A DNA stretch of 64,000 nt. Origin: Arthrobacter gengyunqii. Lineage in GTDB: Bacteria; Actinomycetota; Actinomycetes; Actinomycetales; Micrococcaceae. Positions 54,816-63,648 of the stretch are shown here, in pieces (positions within the stretch are counted from its first letter, which is position 1; the number at the start of each line of letters is the position of its first letter). The position numbers and the translations under genes were made by a program. The notes beneath the pieces are model-generated. The model did not search any database and was not told the DNA's origin. It was given only the letters and a program-made list of their open reading frames with translations. The stretch is taken from the NCBI RefSeq assembly GCF_023022985.1, contig NZ_CP095461.1:682001-746000 (forward strand), read 5' to 3'.

Positions 54816-55801
54816 CAGTCGTTCACCTTCGAAAGTCGCTGAATGGGAAGTACTACCAGCAGGACGAGGACCATCAGCACAATTCCAAAGGCCGATGCCA
54901 GGCCCACATCACTCTGGGTGAAGCCAATGCGGAAGATGGAAATGCCCGGAACGAGGGTGGTGCGGCCTGGGCCGCCCTGCGTGGAGGTGTAGATAATGTC
55001 GAAGCTGCTCAGGGCGGCAATGATGGTCAAGGTCGCCAGGACCGCGATTTCCTGCCGCAGCCCCGGCAGCGTGACGGTGAAGAATTCCCGCCACCAGCCG
55101 GCGCCGTCGAGCCTGACCGCTTCATAGAGGGAGGTATCGATTTTGCCGATGCCGGTCAGCAGCAGCACCGTGCACAGACCGGTGAGGACCCAGGAACCGA
55201 TGAGCCCGACGGCGGGAAGGGCCGTTCCGTAATCCGCCAGCCACGAACGGGTGATCCCGCCGAGCCCGACAGCACTGAGGAACTGATTGACCGTGCCTGT
55301 CTGCGCGTACATCCATGACCAGGCAATACCGGCCGCGGCAAGGGGCACAATCTGCGGCAGGAACAGGATGGTCTGTGCTGCCGAAGACATCAGGCCCTGG
55401 CGCATGGAGCGGATCAGGCTGGCCAGGATCAGCCCGACGCCGATGGGGATGAGCGTGAAGAACACGATCAGGGTGATGGCGTTGAGGATCGAACCGAGCA
55501 GAACGGGGTCCGTCAGAACCTTCGCGTAATTCTTGATCCCCACGAAGGTGGATGCTCCGACCCCGTTCCAGTCATAGAACGAGTACTGCAGCCCCATGGC
55601 CAGCGGAATCAGGACGAACCCGGCGTAGACGCCTATTGCCGGAAGCAGCATCAGCCAGGCGACATAGCCGGCGCGGCCCACGGACTTCCGTTTGCGCGGT
55701 TTGCGGGCGGCCACTGCCGGCCCTGCCGGAGTCGAACCCGCAGCTGCGTTTTCCTGCTGCCCGGAACGACGGCGGACAGGGCCGGTGGCGGCCTTTTGCA
55801 T
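54815..55801 (-). CDS. Carbohydrate ABC permease, MalF type
   Basis: 328 residues with a basic cytoplasmic N-terminus of about 45 residues and six or seven membrane segments. The EAA loop reads YEAVRLDGAGWWREFFTVTLPGL (about 225-247). The start shares one base with the binding-protein stop (TAATG). It partners the MalG-type permease. Substrate is inferred from the nearby glycosidase only. Confidence 0.92.
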   Translation of the reverse strand: MQKAATGPVRRRSGQQENAAAGSTPAGPAVAARKPRKRKSVGRAGYVAWLMLLPAIGVYAGFVLIPLAMGLQYSFYDWNGVGASTFVGIKNYAKVLTDPVLLGSILNAITLIVFFTLIPIGVGLILASLIRSMRQGLMSSAAQTILFLPQIVPLAAAGIAWSWMYAQTGTVNQFLSAVGLGGITRSWLADYGTALPAVGLIGSWVLTGLCTVLLLTGIGKIDTSLYEAVRLDGAGWWREFFTVTLPGLRQEIAVLATLTIIAALSSFDIIYTSTQGGPGRTTLVPGISIFRIGFTQSDVGLASAFGIVLMVLVLLVVLPIQRLSKVND

Positions 55802-57165
55802 TAGTCGTTCACTTCGCTCTCATAGAACGCCTGCACGCGGTTGACGAAGTCCTCGCCGGTGATCTTGCCTGTCACCAGCAGCTGCGACTCCGGGATGATC
55901 GATCCGGCGTAGATGCCGGAGGTGGTGTTGGACATGAAGTCCACCTGGCCGTTCTCCGCACCGATCTGTGCGGCCATATCCAGGGCGGACGCAATCAGCG
56001 AACCTTCCTCCACCGTGGGCTGCTCGAGCTCGGGGTCTCCGCCCGGGGACGCTCCGGTGACGTCGGAGATGATCTGGCGTGCGGCCGGATCCGTGTGGAT
56101 CCAGTCCAGGAAGTACGTGGTGGTGTCCAGATCATCAGAGCCCGCGGCCACCGAGAACGAGTTGGCGGCGCCCATGGCTACGTGGTCGCCTCCCTCTTCC
56201 AGCGGCGGAACGAGGAAGAAGTCGACGTTGTCGCCCAGCGCCTTCTGGTAGTTCGCGGCCTCCCAGTTGCCGTTGAAGGTAAACAGGCCGTCACCTTCCG
56301 AGAACCGGCTGACGAAGGTGAAGTAGTCAATGGCATTGATGTCGGAAGGGAAGTACCCCTTGTCGGCCCAGGTGCGGATGACTTCGGCACCCTGGATGTT
56401 GCCCTCGGTGGCATAGGAACTTCCGGGTTCGTTGAACATCCAGGAGAGGAACTCGTCCTTGTCCGCATACTGGTTCATCGCTGCCTGGATTGCGAAGTTC
56501 ACCACGCCGTCCTTGTCTCCGGCCATGATGGGCTGGACACCGCCGGCTTTCGCCGTTGCGAGGTCCTCCTCGAGCTCGGCCCAGGTTTGCGGAGGGCCGT
56601 CAATCCCCAGCTCGTCGGCAAGGGCGGTGTTCATGAAGATACCCGTGACGCTGTAGCCAAGGCCCACCTGGTAGAGCGGTCCGGAACCGCGCGTTCCTTC
56701 CTCATTCATCCGCAGCGGTGACAGCTGCGTCTCGGGCCAGGCATCCCATCCGTAGGCTTCGGCGTACGGATCGAGGTTTGCGAGCAGCCCGTCGCCGGCG
56801 GTGTCACCGATGGTGGGCAGCCGGATCAGGTCCGGAGGATTGTCCCCGGCCAACAGCTTGGGGGCGTTGGCGGTGAGGTTCTGGAAGGTGTCCCGCGTGA
56901 TCTCAAAGGTGACGTTGGGGTGCTGCTTGGTGAACTCCTCCGCCAGCTTGTCCGTCACGGGGAAGCCGGTTTCATCGGCGATGGTGATGGTGACGTCCTC
57001 TGATGTGAGCTCGGTGTTCACCTCGGCGCTGGTGACGTCCGAGGACTCGGTGTTGTCTCCGCCGCTGCCCGGAGCGCATCCGGCGAGGGCCAGACCGGCG
57101 GCGGCCATGAAAGTAACCACGGCAACTGGTTGACGGCGCCGCGAGCGCCCCAGGGATGAAAGCAT
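55801..57165 (-). CDS. Extracellular carbohydrate-binding lipoprotein (family 1)
   Basis: 454 residues. Twin-Arg-rich start and lipobox LAGC (about 27-30), then a Gly/Ser/Asp linker. The mature part has the family 1 pattern: ITIADETGFPVTDKLAEEFTKQHPNVTFE, GDNPPDLIRLPTIGD and GLYTF/FTFNGNWEA near residue 300. It should capture the oligosaccharide outside the membrane and deliver it to the two permeases. AAAGGAG precedes the ATG. It is the first gene of the operon and divergent to the LacI-type gene. Confidence 0.92.
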   Translation of the reverse strand: MLSSLGRSRRRQPVAVVTFMAAAGLALAGCAPGSGGDNTESSDVTSAEVNTELTSEDVTITIADETGFPVTDKLAEEFTKQHPNVTFEITRDTFQNLTANAPKLLAGDNPPDLIRLPTIGDTAGDGLLANLDPYAEAYGWDAWPETQLSPLRMNEEGTRGSGPLYQVGLGYSVTGIFMNTALADELGIDGPPQTWAELEEDLATAKAGGVQPIMAGDKDGVVNFAIQAAMNQYADKDEFLSWMFNEPGSSYATEGNIQGAEVIRTWADKGYFPSDINAIDYFTFVSRFSEGDGLFTFNGNWEAANYQKALGDNVDFFLVPPLEEGGDHVAMGAANSFSVAAGSDDLDTTTYFLDWIHTDPAARQIISDVTGASPGGDPELEQPTVEEGSLIASALDMAAQIGAENGQVDFMSNTTSGIYAGSIIPESQLLVTGKITGEDFVNRVQAFYESEVND

Positions 57166-57190
57166 TGTTGACTCCTTTGTCGCTGCTTGT

Positions 57191-57297
57191 GTGACAGGTC
57201 ACTTGGCGCTGTGCGCTAAATCCATTCAGCACACACCCTGTCCCTTATCCGGCAATACCGCAAGTGAATTTGCCAAGTCGTTACAGGCGGTTAGCAT
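57191..57297. promoter_or_regulatory. Divergent promoter region between the oligosaccharide operon and its LacI-type gene
   Basis: GTGAC-AG-GTCAC at 57191-57202 is an imperfect dyad. For the rightward gene, TTGCCA (57270-57275) and TAGCAT (57292-57297) with a 16-base spacer form a plausible promoter. The SD sequence AGGAGGAA follows before ATG 57313. ACTTGGC (57201) and GCCAAGT (57272) form a distant inverted pair. Confidence 0.35.
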
Positions 57298-57312
57298 CGA
57301 GCAGGAGGAATT

Positions 57313-58344
57313 ATGGCCACCAGCAAGCGTGTGACCCTTGCCGACGTCGCACGTCGGGCAGGTTTGTCGTCTTCCGCGGCGTCCATGATTCTCAACGGCC
57401 GTCCGGATACCCGGTTGTCCAAAGATGCCCATGACCGGGTGAACCGCGCCGCTGCCGAGCTCGGTTACCGGCCGAATGTGGCGGCGCGCAGCCTGCGCAT
57501 GGATAAGACCCAAACCATTGGATTTGTCTCCGACACTGTCGCCACAACACGATTCGCCAGCGGGCTGATCAAGGGCGCCCTGGCGGCAGCGGAACGGGCC
57601 GGGCACGTCATTCTGTTGGCCGAGACCGGCGGAGACCATGCGCGTGAAACCGAAGCAATTGCCGCGCTGCTGGATCGACAGGTTGACGGCATAGTTTTCG
57701 CCGCGACCCGGGCCCGTGAACTGTTTATCCCCGCTCTGCAGGAAAACGTCCCCGTGGTTCTGCTCAACGCCATCAACGAGCACTTCCCGGTGTCGGTTCT
57801 GCCCGACGAAGAACGCGGCGGCCGGGCAGCCGTGTCACTGCTGGCAGACGCCGGCCACAAAGAGGGCATATTCCTTATCGGGCATGACGGGGTGAAAGAG
57901 CGGAATGTTTTCCGGTCGACCACGGTGGCCCGGCGGCTGGACGGAATACGGGCGGAAATGAAGGACCGGGGACTGTCCTTTGAACGCGAAGAATCCATCT
58001 GGGATTGGGAACCGCAGAACGGCTACGCCTGCGTGCATGAACTCCTGAACGAAGTGCCCCAGCCACGGGCATTGATCTGTTTGAATGATCCGCTGGCATT
58101 CGGTGCCTATCAGGCGTTGACGGAGAAGGGCCTCCGGGTGCCGGAGGATGTTTCCATTGTTTCCTTCGACAATGACGAAATAGCGTCCTATCTTCGGCCC
58201 GGACTGACGACGATCGGACTTCCCCACGAGGAGATGGGCCGCCTCGCCGTTGAATTGCTTTTGGACGGCGCCAAGGGCGGCGAGCACCTCGTGGACATGC
58301 CCGTCATTGTCCGCGCCTCCATCAAGAAGCGAGACCAGCCATGA
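57313..58344 (+). CDS. LacI-family transcription regulator of the oligosaccharide locus
   Basis: 343 residues from ATG 57313 with a strong ribosome site (AGGAGG). The helix-turn-helix is VTLADVARRAGLSSSAASMIL (about 7-27), with the hinge GYRPNVAARSLRM. The effector domain has IGFVSDTVATTRF, VDGIVFAATR, and the terminal SIVSFDNDEIASYLRPGLTTI. It is divergent from the binding-protein gene, so it probably represses that operon. Its TGA overlaps the ATG of a broken dehydrogenase gene, so it once headed a two-gene unit. Confidence 0.92.
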   Translation: MATSKRVTLADVARRAGLSSSAASMILNGRPDTRLSKDAHDRVNRAAAELGYRPNVAARSLRMDKTQTIGFVSDTVATTRFASGLIKGALAAAERAGHVILLAETGGDHARETEAIAALLDRQVDGIVFAATRARELFIPALQENVPVVLLNAINEHFPVSVLPDEERGGRAAVSLLADAGHKEGIFLIGHDGVKERNVFRSTTVARRLDGIRAEMKDRGLSFEREESIWDWEPQNGYACVHELLNEVPQPRALICLNDPLAFGAYQALTEKGLRVPEDVSIVSFDNDEIASYLRPGLTTIGLPHEEMGRLAVELLLDGAKGGEHLVDMPVIVRASIKKRDQP

Positions 58345-58463
58345 AACGCAGAATTCCCCAATCAAAGAACTCCGCGACCTGGCCCGGTTCAAGCCTCTTG
58401 ACCTCGACCGGTGCCGGGCACGGCTGGCGAAGGCCACCAATGCGTGGGAACTGCGCGCAGGCG
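58341..58463 (+). pseudogene. N-terminal stump of an FMN-dependent 2-hydroxyacid dehydrogenase (LldD-like)
   Basis: ATG at 58341 overlaps the LacI stop and gives MKRRIPQ. One base then appears to be missing, and the +1 frame continues as IKELRDLARFKPLDLDR, CRARLAKATNAWELR and then AGA. This matches the N-terminus of lactate-oxidising FMN dehydrogenases (MKRRIPQ-KELRDL-FK-R-LxxAxTIxDLR). Only about 42 codons remain; the rest, including the FMN barrel, is absent, and the permease gene on the other strand begins at once. This is a deletion scar plus frameshift. Confidence 0.55.
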
Positions 58464-59267
58464 CTACTTCTTGTCATCTCCGGTGAGCCGCTGGGAAAGA
58501 TAGACCGGGATCATTGAGGCCACGATCAGGACGGCGGCGATCACGTTGACGATCGGTGCCTGGTTGGGCCGGGCCATGTTGTTGAAGATCCAGATCGGCA
58601 GGGTTTCGGTGCCCGGCGGAGCGGTGAAAGTAGTCACCACCACCTCGTCGAAGCTAAGCGCAAAGGCGAGCAGGCCACCGGCCACAAACGCCGAGCGGAA
58701 GCCCGGGAACGTCACGCCGAAGAAGGTCTTCACCACATTGGCTCCCATGTCCATCGCAGCCTCTTCCAGTCCGCGGTTCATCCGCCCCAACCGGGCCTGC
58801 ACGTTGTTGAACACCATCACGATGCAGAAGGTGGCGTGGCCCACGATCACGGAAAACAGGCCCAGCCCGATCCCGAGGGGTTCAAGCACGGTCTTGAAGG
58901 TGTTGTTAAGCGCGACGCCGGTGACGATGCCCGGCAGGGCGATTGGCAGGACCACCAGCAGATTGATGGTGTTCTTTCCGAAGAAGTCGTAGCGGGACAG
59001 GGCAAAGGCCACCATGGAACCCAGCAGCAGCGCGATCACGGTGGCGACGGATGCCACTTTGAGCGAGGTCCAGAGGGCCTCGCGGACGCCTTCGTTGTGC
59101 CAGGCTGCCACCCACCAGCGGGTGGTGAATTCCTTGATGGGGAACGCGCCGGAGGTGGTGGCGTTGAACGAGTTGGCGATCACCAGCAGCAGCGGCAGGT
59201 AGATCGCGGCCATCACCAGCCCGGCGAAAACGCGCAGGGTGATCTTGGCGGAAGCGGAAAGCCTCAT
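58464..59267 (-). CDS. Polyamine-type ABC permease (PotC-like)
   Basis: 267 residues, six membrane segments. The first helix ITLRVFAGLVMAAIYLPLLLVIANSF and the EAA loop (LEEAAMDMGANVVKTFFGVTFPGF, about 168-191) are those of PotC/YdcV permeases. AGGAG lies before the ATG, 9 bases behind the PotB-like stop. It is the last gene of the leftward operon potA-potD-potB-potC. The importer should take up a polyamine or related cationic compound. Confidence 0.9.
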   Translation of the reverse strand: MRLSASAKITLRVFAGLVMAAIYLPLLLVIANSFNATTSGAFPIKEFTTRWWVAAWHNEGVREALWTSLKVASVATVIALLLGSMVAFALSRYDFFGKNTINLLVVLPIALPGIVTGVALNNTFKTVLEPLGIGLGLFSVIVGHATFCIVMVFNNVQARLGRMNRGLEEAAMDMGANVVKTFFGVTFPGFRSAFVAGGLLAFALSFDEVVVTTFTAPPGTETLPIWIFNNMARPNQAPIVNVIAAVLIVASMIPVYLSQRLTGDDKK

Positions 59268-59276
59268 GGCAGTCTC

Positions 59277-60203
59277 CTACAGTTGCTTCAGGGCGCCGGA
59301 CTTGCGGGCCAGGAACAGATAAAGCACGACGACGATGATCGGCACGGTGCCGAATGCTGCGGCGAGCGGCGGGTTCAGGTTGATGTTCGAGGCGATGACG
59401 GTGCCGATGACCTGGGTCTTACCGCCGACAAACTGGGCTGCGATGTAGTCGCCCAGGCTCAGCGAAAAGGTGAAGATGGACCCGGCTACGAAGGCCGGCT
59501 TCAGCAGTGGAACGGCCACGGTCCAGACCGTGGACCACGCTTTGGCGCCGAGGTCAGCGGAGGCATCAAAGAGGCTGTCGGGGATCTGCCGGAACGCATT
59601 GTAGACCGGCACTGCCATATAAGGGAACCAGAGATAGGCCAGCGTGACGATCAACGCGGCGGTGCCGTAGCCGGGACCGGTCATGCCCAGCGGTGCCAGC
59701 AGCCAGTCCAGCGGTCCGCCGGAGGAAAACGTGATGCGCCAGGAGAAGACCTTGACCAGGTAGCCGGCCCAGAGCGGCAACGTGATTCCGATAGCCAGAG
59801 CGGCCCGCATCCGCGGCGAGGCGACCTTGGCCATGTACAGGCCCAGCGGCAGCGCAAGTGCCGCGCAGAGTACCGTCACTGCCAGGGCGATTCCGATGGT
59901 CCGCAATGCAGTCTGCTGGTAGGCCGGGACGGTGATGATCTCAATGAAGTTTTCCAGCGTGAACGCGGGAATGACCTTCGAGGTGAAGCTGTCCGTGGTC
60001 CAGAACGCCGTGATGAACAGAAGGATCAGGGAGCCGATGTAGAGCACGCCGAGCCAGCCGAGCGGAAGCAGCAGCAGGCCGGCCAGTCGGGCCTTCGGCC
60101 GGGCATAGAGCATTCGGGAGAGCCGGTCGCCCGGACTGTTCCGGGGGTGTGCCTGGGACGCGCCGGGGGCGGGCGGGGACGGTGTTTCTTGGATTACTGC
60201 CAT
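59277..60203 (-). CDS. Polyamine-type ABC permease (PotB-like)
   Basis: 308 residues from ATG 60203, with GGAAAG upstream; the longer frame to 60326 runs through an intercistronic hairpin and is rejected. About 45 cytoplasmic residues precede the first helix (LAGLLLLPLGWLGVLYIGSLILLF). The EAA loop is LFDASADLGAKAWSTVWTVAVPLLKPA (about 223-249). It pairs with the PotC-like permease. The gap from the binding-protein gene holds a hairpin, so the permeases may be made in lower amount than the binding protein. Confidence 0.9.
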   Translation of the reverse strand: MAVIQETPSPPAPGASQAHPRNSPGDRLSRMLYARPKARLAGLLLLPLGWLGVLYIGSLILLFITAFWTTDSFTSKVIPAFTLENFIEIITVPAYQQTALRTIGIALAVTVLCAALALPLGLYMAKVASPRMRAALAIGITLPLWAGYLVKVFSWRITFSSGGPLDWLLAPLGMTGPGYGTAALIVTLAYLWFPYMAVPVYNAFRQIPDSLFDASADLGAKAWSTVWTVAVPLLKPAFVAGSIFTFSLSLGDYIAAQFVGGKTQVIGTVIASNINLNPPLAAAFGTVPIIVVVLYLFLARKSGALKQL

Positions 60204-60290
60204 GGCGCTTTCCGGCGGGTTCCGCCGATTCTCCTCTTGGGCCGGGCCTGTGGGACATGTCGCCGCGGTGTGCGGCGGGGAGGGTTGGTA

Positions 60291-60329
60291 CTGGTGGGGG
60301 CGGAGGTCGTTCAATCCGCCGCCCACCAG
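60291..60329 (-). terminator. Intercistronic hairpin between the binding-protein and PotB-like genes
   Basis: CTGGTGGGGGCGGA (60291-60304) pairs with TCCGCCGCCCACCAG (60315-60329) with one bulge. It lies just after the binding-protein stop inside the operon. Such hairpins often stabilise the upstream mRNA or partly terminate, giving more binding protein than permease. Confidence 0.55.
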
Positions 60330-60348
60330 CGGTCACTGCAGGGCCTGG

Positions 60349-61548
60349 CTAGCCCTTGATCTCGGTCCAGGCCTTGGTCCAGTCCTGGTAGTTAGTGCAG
60401 GTCACGTCCGTGCGGCCGTCAACGCACTGCTCAACCGGGGTGGTCCACATCCAAACCTGCTTGTAGTACTCCTCGTCCGTGGCGTGGAAGGTCTCGCAGT
60501 GCGCGGTGTTCGCCTCGGAACCTTCACAGGCAAGGGCGTTGGCAGGGGCCATGCCGAAGTTCTGCGATATCTGCGCGTTGACCTCGGCGGAAGACGCGTA
60601 GTCCATCCACTTGTAGGCACAGTTCGGGTTCTTCGACTCTGCGGCGATCATCCAGGTATCGGACCAGCCGGTAGCGCCTTCCTTGGGCAGAACGGACTCG
60701 ACCTTGCCGCCGTCGCCCTGTGCCAGGTTCACGATTACCTGCCAGCCGCTGCCCATGTGCACGGTGCCGGAGGAGATGGAGCTGACAGCCTTCAGGGCAT
60801 CGTTCCAGTACTCGCCCACCAGCCCGTTCTGGGTCTTGAGCAGTTCGACGGCGGCAGCGAGCTGCTCTTCGTCGAGGGCGTAGGGGCTGGTGATGCCCAG
60901 GTCCGGCTGCGTCGCCATCAGGTACACGGCGGCGTCGGCGATGTAGATCGGGGAGTCGTACGCCATGGTCTTGCCGGCGTAGTCAGTGTCCTCTTCCCAC
61001 AGCGGCGCCCAGGAGTCCGGGGCTTCGGCTACGTGGTCGGTGTTGTACATCAGCACGTTGGCGCCGCGGCCGATCGGAACGCCGTAGCTCTTGCCGTTCA
61101 GCGTGTCATAGACCTGGCCCTTGAGGCCGTCCACAATGTTGCCGAAGTTAGGGATCAGATCGGTGTTGATCGGGGCAACGTCGCCGCCTGCGATCAGGCG
61201 CAGGGACGCGTCGCCCGACGCGGATACGAGGTCGTATTCCCCGCTGCGCATCAGCTGGACCATTTCATCCGAGGTAGCGCCGACCTTGCGGTTCACCTGG
61301 CATTTGGTCTCTTCCTCGAATGCGGAAACCCAGTCGGCGTCGGGGTTGGTCGAGCCGTCTTCCACGAAGCCAGCCCAGGCGATGATGTTGACCTGGCCTT
61401 CGCTTTCGCCAACTTCGGACGCCGTCGGCAGATCGGGGACCTGGATGCCGGTTGAGGATGAATCAGAGGCTGCTCCGCCTCCGCATCCGGCCAGGACCAG
61501 CGAGAGCGAGGCGAGGGCTGCCAGGGGCAGCGCCTTGGAGATCTTCAT
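60349..61548 (-). CDS. Polyamine-type binding lipoprotein (PotD-like)
   Basis: 399 residues from ATG 61548, with AAAGG seven bases upstream; in-frame starts further out lack a site. The signal peptide is MKISKALPLAALASLSLVLAGC, with lipobox LAGC. The mature part shows VNIIAWAGFVEDGS, GEYDLVSASGDASLRLI and GVPIGRGANVLMYNTDHV, all typical of the PotD/spermidine-putrescine family, and CAYKWMDYASSAEVNAQI near the end. Ligand may be a polyamine, an amino-sugar or a related compound. It is the second gene behind the PotA-like ATPase. Confidence 0.9.
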   Translation of the reverse strand: MKISKALPLAALASLSLVLAGCGGGAASDSSSTGIQVPDLPTASEVGESEGQVNIIAWAGFVEDGSTNPDADWVSAFEEETKCQVNRKVGATSDEMVQLMRSGEYDLVSASGDASLRLIAGGDVAPINTDLIPNFGNIVDGLKGQVYDTLNGKSYGVPIGRGANVLMYNTDHVAEAPDSWAPLWEEDTDYAGKTMAYDSPIYIADAAVYLMATQPDLGITSPYALDEEQLAAAVELLKTQNGLVGEYWNDALKAVSSISSGTVHMGSGWQVIVNLAQGDGGKVESVLPKEGATGWSDTWMIAAESKNPNCAYKWMDYASSAEVNAQISQNFGMAPANALACEGSEANTAHCETFHATDEEYYKQVWMWTTPVEQCVDGRTDVTCTNYQDWTKAWTEIKG

Positions 61549-61625
61549 AAGGGAACCTTTCATAGTGGGTGCGGGTGGAGCCTGTGAGCGGGTGGAGAGT
61601 GAATCGGCCGGGGCGGGCCCGAGGC

Positions 61626-62690
61626 CTAAAGGACGGTGAAGTTGAAGCGGGAGGGCCACTGCAGTTCGACGGCGTCTCCGCGGCTGGCGGCGGTGGCACG
61701 GGAGTCGTTCTGCTCCTGCACAATCAGCCGGTCCCCGGTTTCCGTGGCGGCGATGTACCGCGTGGTGGGCCCGGTGTAGACGATCTCCTCGATGGTTGCG
61801 GAGACAGCGGAGAAATCCTCCGGTGCCGCAGTGCCGGGGGAGACGAGGTGGATGCGCTCGGGCCGGATGCTGACCAGCCCGCGGGAGCCGGTCAGGCGGC
61901 GGGCGAGCTCGCCTTCGATCAGGTTGGTGCTGCCCAGGAAGGTCGCAACGAACCGGGTGGCCGGACGCTCGTAAAGGTCCTCCGGGGTGCCCACCTGTTC
62001 GATTCCGCCGTCATTGAACACCGCGATCCGGTCCGAGAGGGTCAGCGCTTCCTCCTGGTCGTGGGTGACAAAGACGAAGGTGATGCCGACTTCGCGCTGA
62101 ATCTGCTTGAGCTCGATCTGCATCTGTTCACGCAGCTGCTTGTCCAGAGCGCCCAGCGGCTCGTCCAGCAGGAGGACCTGCGGGCGCAGAATCAGAGCCC
62201 GGGCCAGGGCGATGCGCTGGCGTTGGCCGCCGGAGAGCTGGGAGGGCAGTCGGTCGGCCACCTGCGGCAGCCGGACCATCTCCAGTGCTTCGGCGACGCG
62301 GCGCTGCCGTTCGGCCCGGGGCGTTTTGCGCAGCTTCAGCCCGTAACCGACGTTCTGGGCAACCGTGAGGTGGGGGAACAGGGCGTAGTCCTGGAACACT
62401 GTGTTGACGTTGCGTTCGAACGGCGCCTTATTGGTGACATCGGTGCCGTGGAGTGCAATGGTGCCGCTGGTCACCGGCTCGAAACCTGCCACCATGCGCA
62501 GCACCGTGGTTTTTCCGGAACCCGAGGGACCAAGCAGGGAGAAGAACTCGCCCGAGTGGATGTCCAGGTCCAAGTTCTTGACCGCGGAGAAATCGCCGAA
62601 GCTCTTTGTCACCTGGGACAGGCTGATGGCGTTGCCGGAGGGAGCCTGCTCCTGGGCGGCGGTGGAGTCGGTTGCTGCACTGGCTCGCAC
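61626..62690 (-). CDS. Polyamine-type ABC transporter ATPase (PotA-like)
   Basis: 354 residues from GTG 62690, with AAAGGAA upstream. Walker A GPSGSGKTT (about 54-62), signature LSGGQRQRIALARAL (about 155-169), Walker B VLLLDEPLGALD (about 174-185) and a switch His in VFVTHDQEEA. The C-terminal 100 residues form a TOBE-type regulatory domain. It is the first gene of the operon and energises the PotB/PotC-like channel. Divergent from the FadR/GntR-type gene, which probably controls it. Confidence 0.93.
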   Translation of the reverse strand: MRASAATDSTAAQEQAPSGNAISLSQVTKSFGDFSAVKNLDLDIHSGEFFSLLGPSGSGKTTVLRMVAGFEPVTSGTIALHGTDVTNKAPFERNVNTVFQDYALFPHLTVAQNVGYGLKLRKTPRAERQRRVAEALEMVRLPQVADRLPSQLSGGQRQRIALARALILRPQVLLLDEPLGALDKQLREQMQIELKQIQREVGITFVFVTHDQEEALTLSDRIAVFNDGGIEQVGTPEDLYERPATRFVATFLGSTNLIEGELARRLTGSRGLVSIRPERIHLVSPGTAAPEDFSAVSATIEEIVYTGPTTRYIAATETGDRLIVQEQNDSRATAASRGDAVELQWPSRFNFTVL

Positions 62691-62758
62691 GTTTGGTTCC
62701 TTTCACTTCAGCTGGGGGGCGCCGAAGCGCTTCAGGTAGTAAAGCTATAAAACCAGAT

Positions 62759-62788
62759 GTTATATGTAATTTAGGTCACTTCATGTAA
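62759..62788 (-). promoter_or_regulatory. Promoter of the polyamine-type operon with a repeated ATGTAA(A)TTT element
   Basis: Read on the minus strand, TTACAT (62788-62783) and TATAAC (62764-62759) with an 18-base spacer form a good promoter about 70 bases before the PotA-like start. On the plus strand ATGTAATTT (62764-62772) and ATGTAAATTT (62783-62792) repeat about two helical turns apart, a likely site for the divergent FadR/GntR regulator. Confidence 0.5.
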
Positions 62789-62859
62789 ATTTCTTGTTAC
62801 GGATGCGCGGCCCGGCCTCTTGGCATCATCGGTGCCGCCAAGCTGGAAAGATCGTGTAT

Positions 62860-63648
62860 ATGCCCCAAAACACCACTCCGCAGAAACGCCTGCTCACCGC
62901 TGTCTTCGCTCCGCTGGGCGACGCAGGCAAAGCCAGCCGCGTCGAAGAACGCATAGTTCAGGGGATCTCTGCGGGTGCCCTGCTCGACGGCGACAGGCTC
63001 CCCACCGAACTGGAACTGGCGGCTTCCATGGGCGTTGCCACCGTCACCGCGCGCGAAGCGCTGGCCGGGCTGCGAAACCGCGGTTTGGTGGAGACCCGGC
63101 GCGGACGTGAAGGCGGCACCTTTGTTACGTTGCCCTCCGGCGACAGATCGGAGTTGGTCAGACGCAGGCTGGCCGCCATGAGCCGGGTGGAACTGCGGGA
63201 CCTGGCCATCCACTATTCAGCGATCGCGGCCACTGCCGCGGAGCTCGCCACCGATGCTGCGGATGGTGAAGATATCGCCGCGCTCGCACACCTGCTCGAT
63301 GCTCCCATGGGCGGTAACCGCGCCGTCGGGAATTTCCTGCTCGAACTCGCAGCCTTGAGCCAATCTGCTCGGCTGACCCGTGAGTATGTCCGTCTGCACA
63401 CCGACTACGGGTCGCTGCTTGGCCTGGCCCATGCCGACCCCGCCTTCGATGCCTCCATGGTCAGCCTGTGCCGGAGCATCTGCGCCGCCATGGGCGCGGA
63501 GGATGCTTCGACTGCCCGGGCGCTCGTCCGTGAGTATGTCCAGACCTCAGTGGCCTGGCTGATCGATGAACACACCCGTCTTCACTCCTCTGCCGAAGTC
63601 ACTACGGCAGAGAACCCACACCCCGCACCCGCCAGGAGGAAAGCATGA
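62860..63648 (+). CDS. FadR/GntR-family transcription regulator
   Basis: 262 residues from ATG 62860, with GGAAAG upstream; the longer frame from 62794 has no site. The winged helix (DRLPTELELAASMGVATVTAREALAGLRNRGLVETRRG, about 41-78) is clear. The helical C-terminal domain is of the FCD type. It is divergent from the PotA-like operon and its stop overlaps the next gene as ATGA, so it probably controls both. Confidence 0.88.
   Translation: MPQNTTPQKRLLTAVFAPLGDAGKASRVEERIVQGISAGALLDGDRLPTELELAASMGVATVTAREALAGLRNRGLVETRRGREGGTFVTLPSGDRSELVRRRLAAMSRVELRDLAIHYSAIAATAAELATDAADGEDIAALAHLLDAPMGGNRAVGNFLLELAALSQSARLTREYVRLHTDYGSLLGLAHADPAFDASMVSLCRSICAAMGAEDASTARALVREYVQTSVAWLIDEHTRLHSSAEVTTAENPHPAPARRKA

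Noticed and set aside
58836..60359. Plus-strand frame of 507 codons opposite the polyamine-type permeases
   Set aside because: Antisense shadow; the permease genes carry EAA loops and membrane helices.
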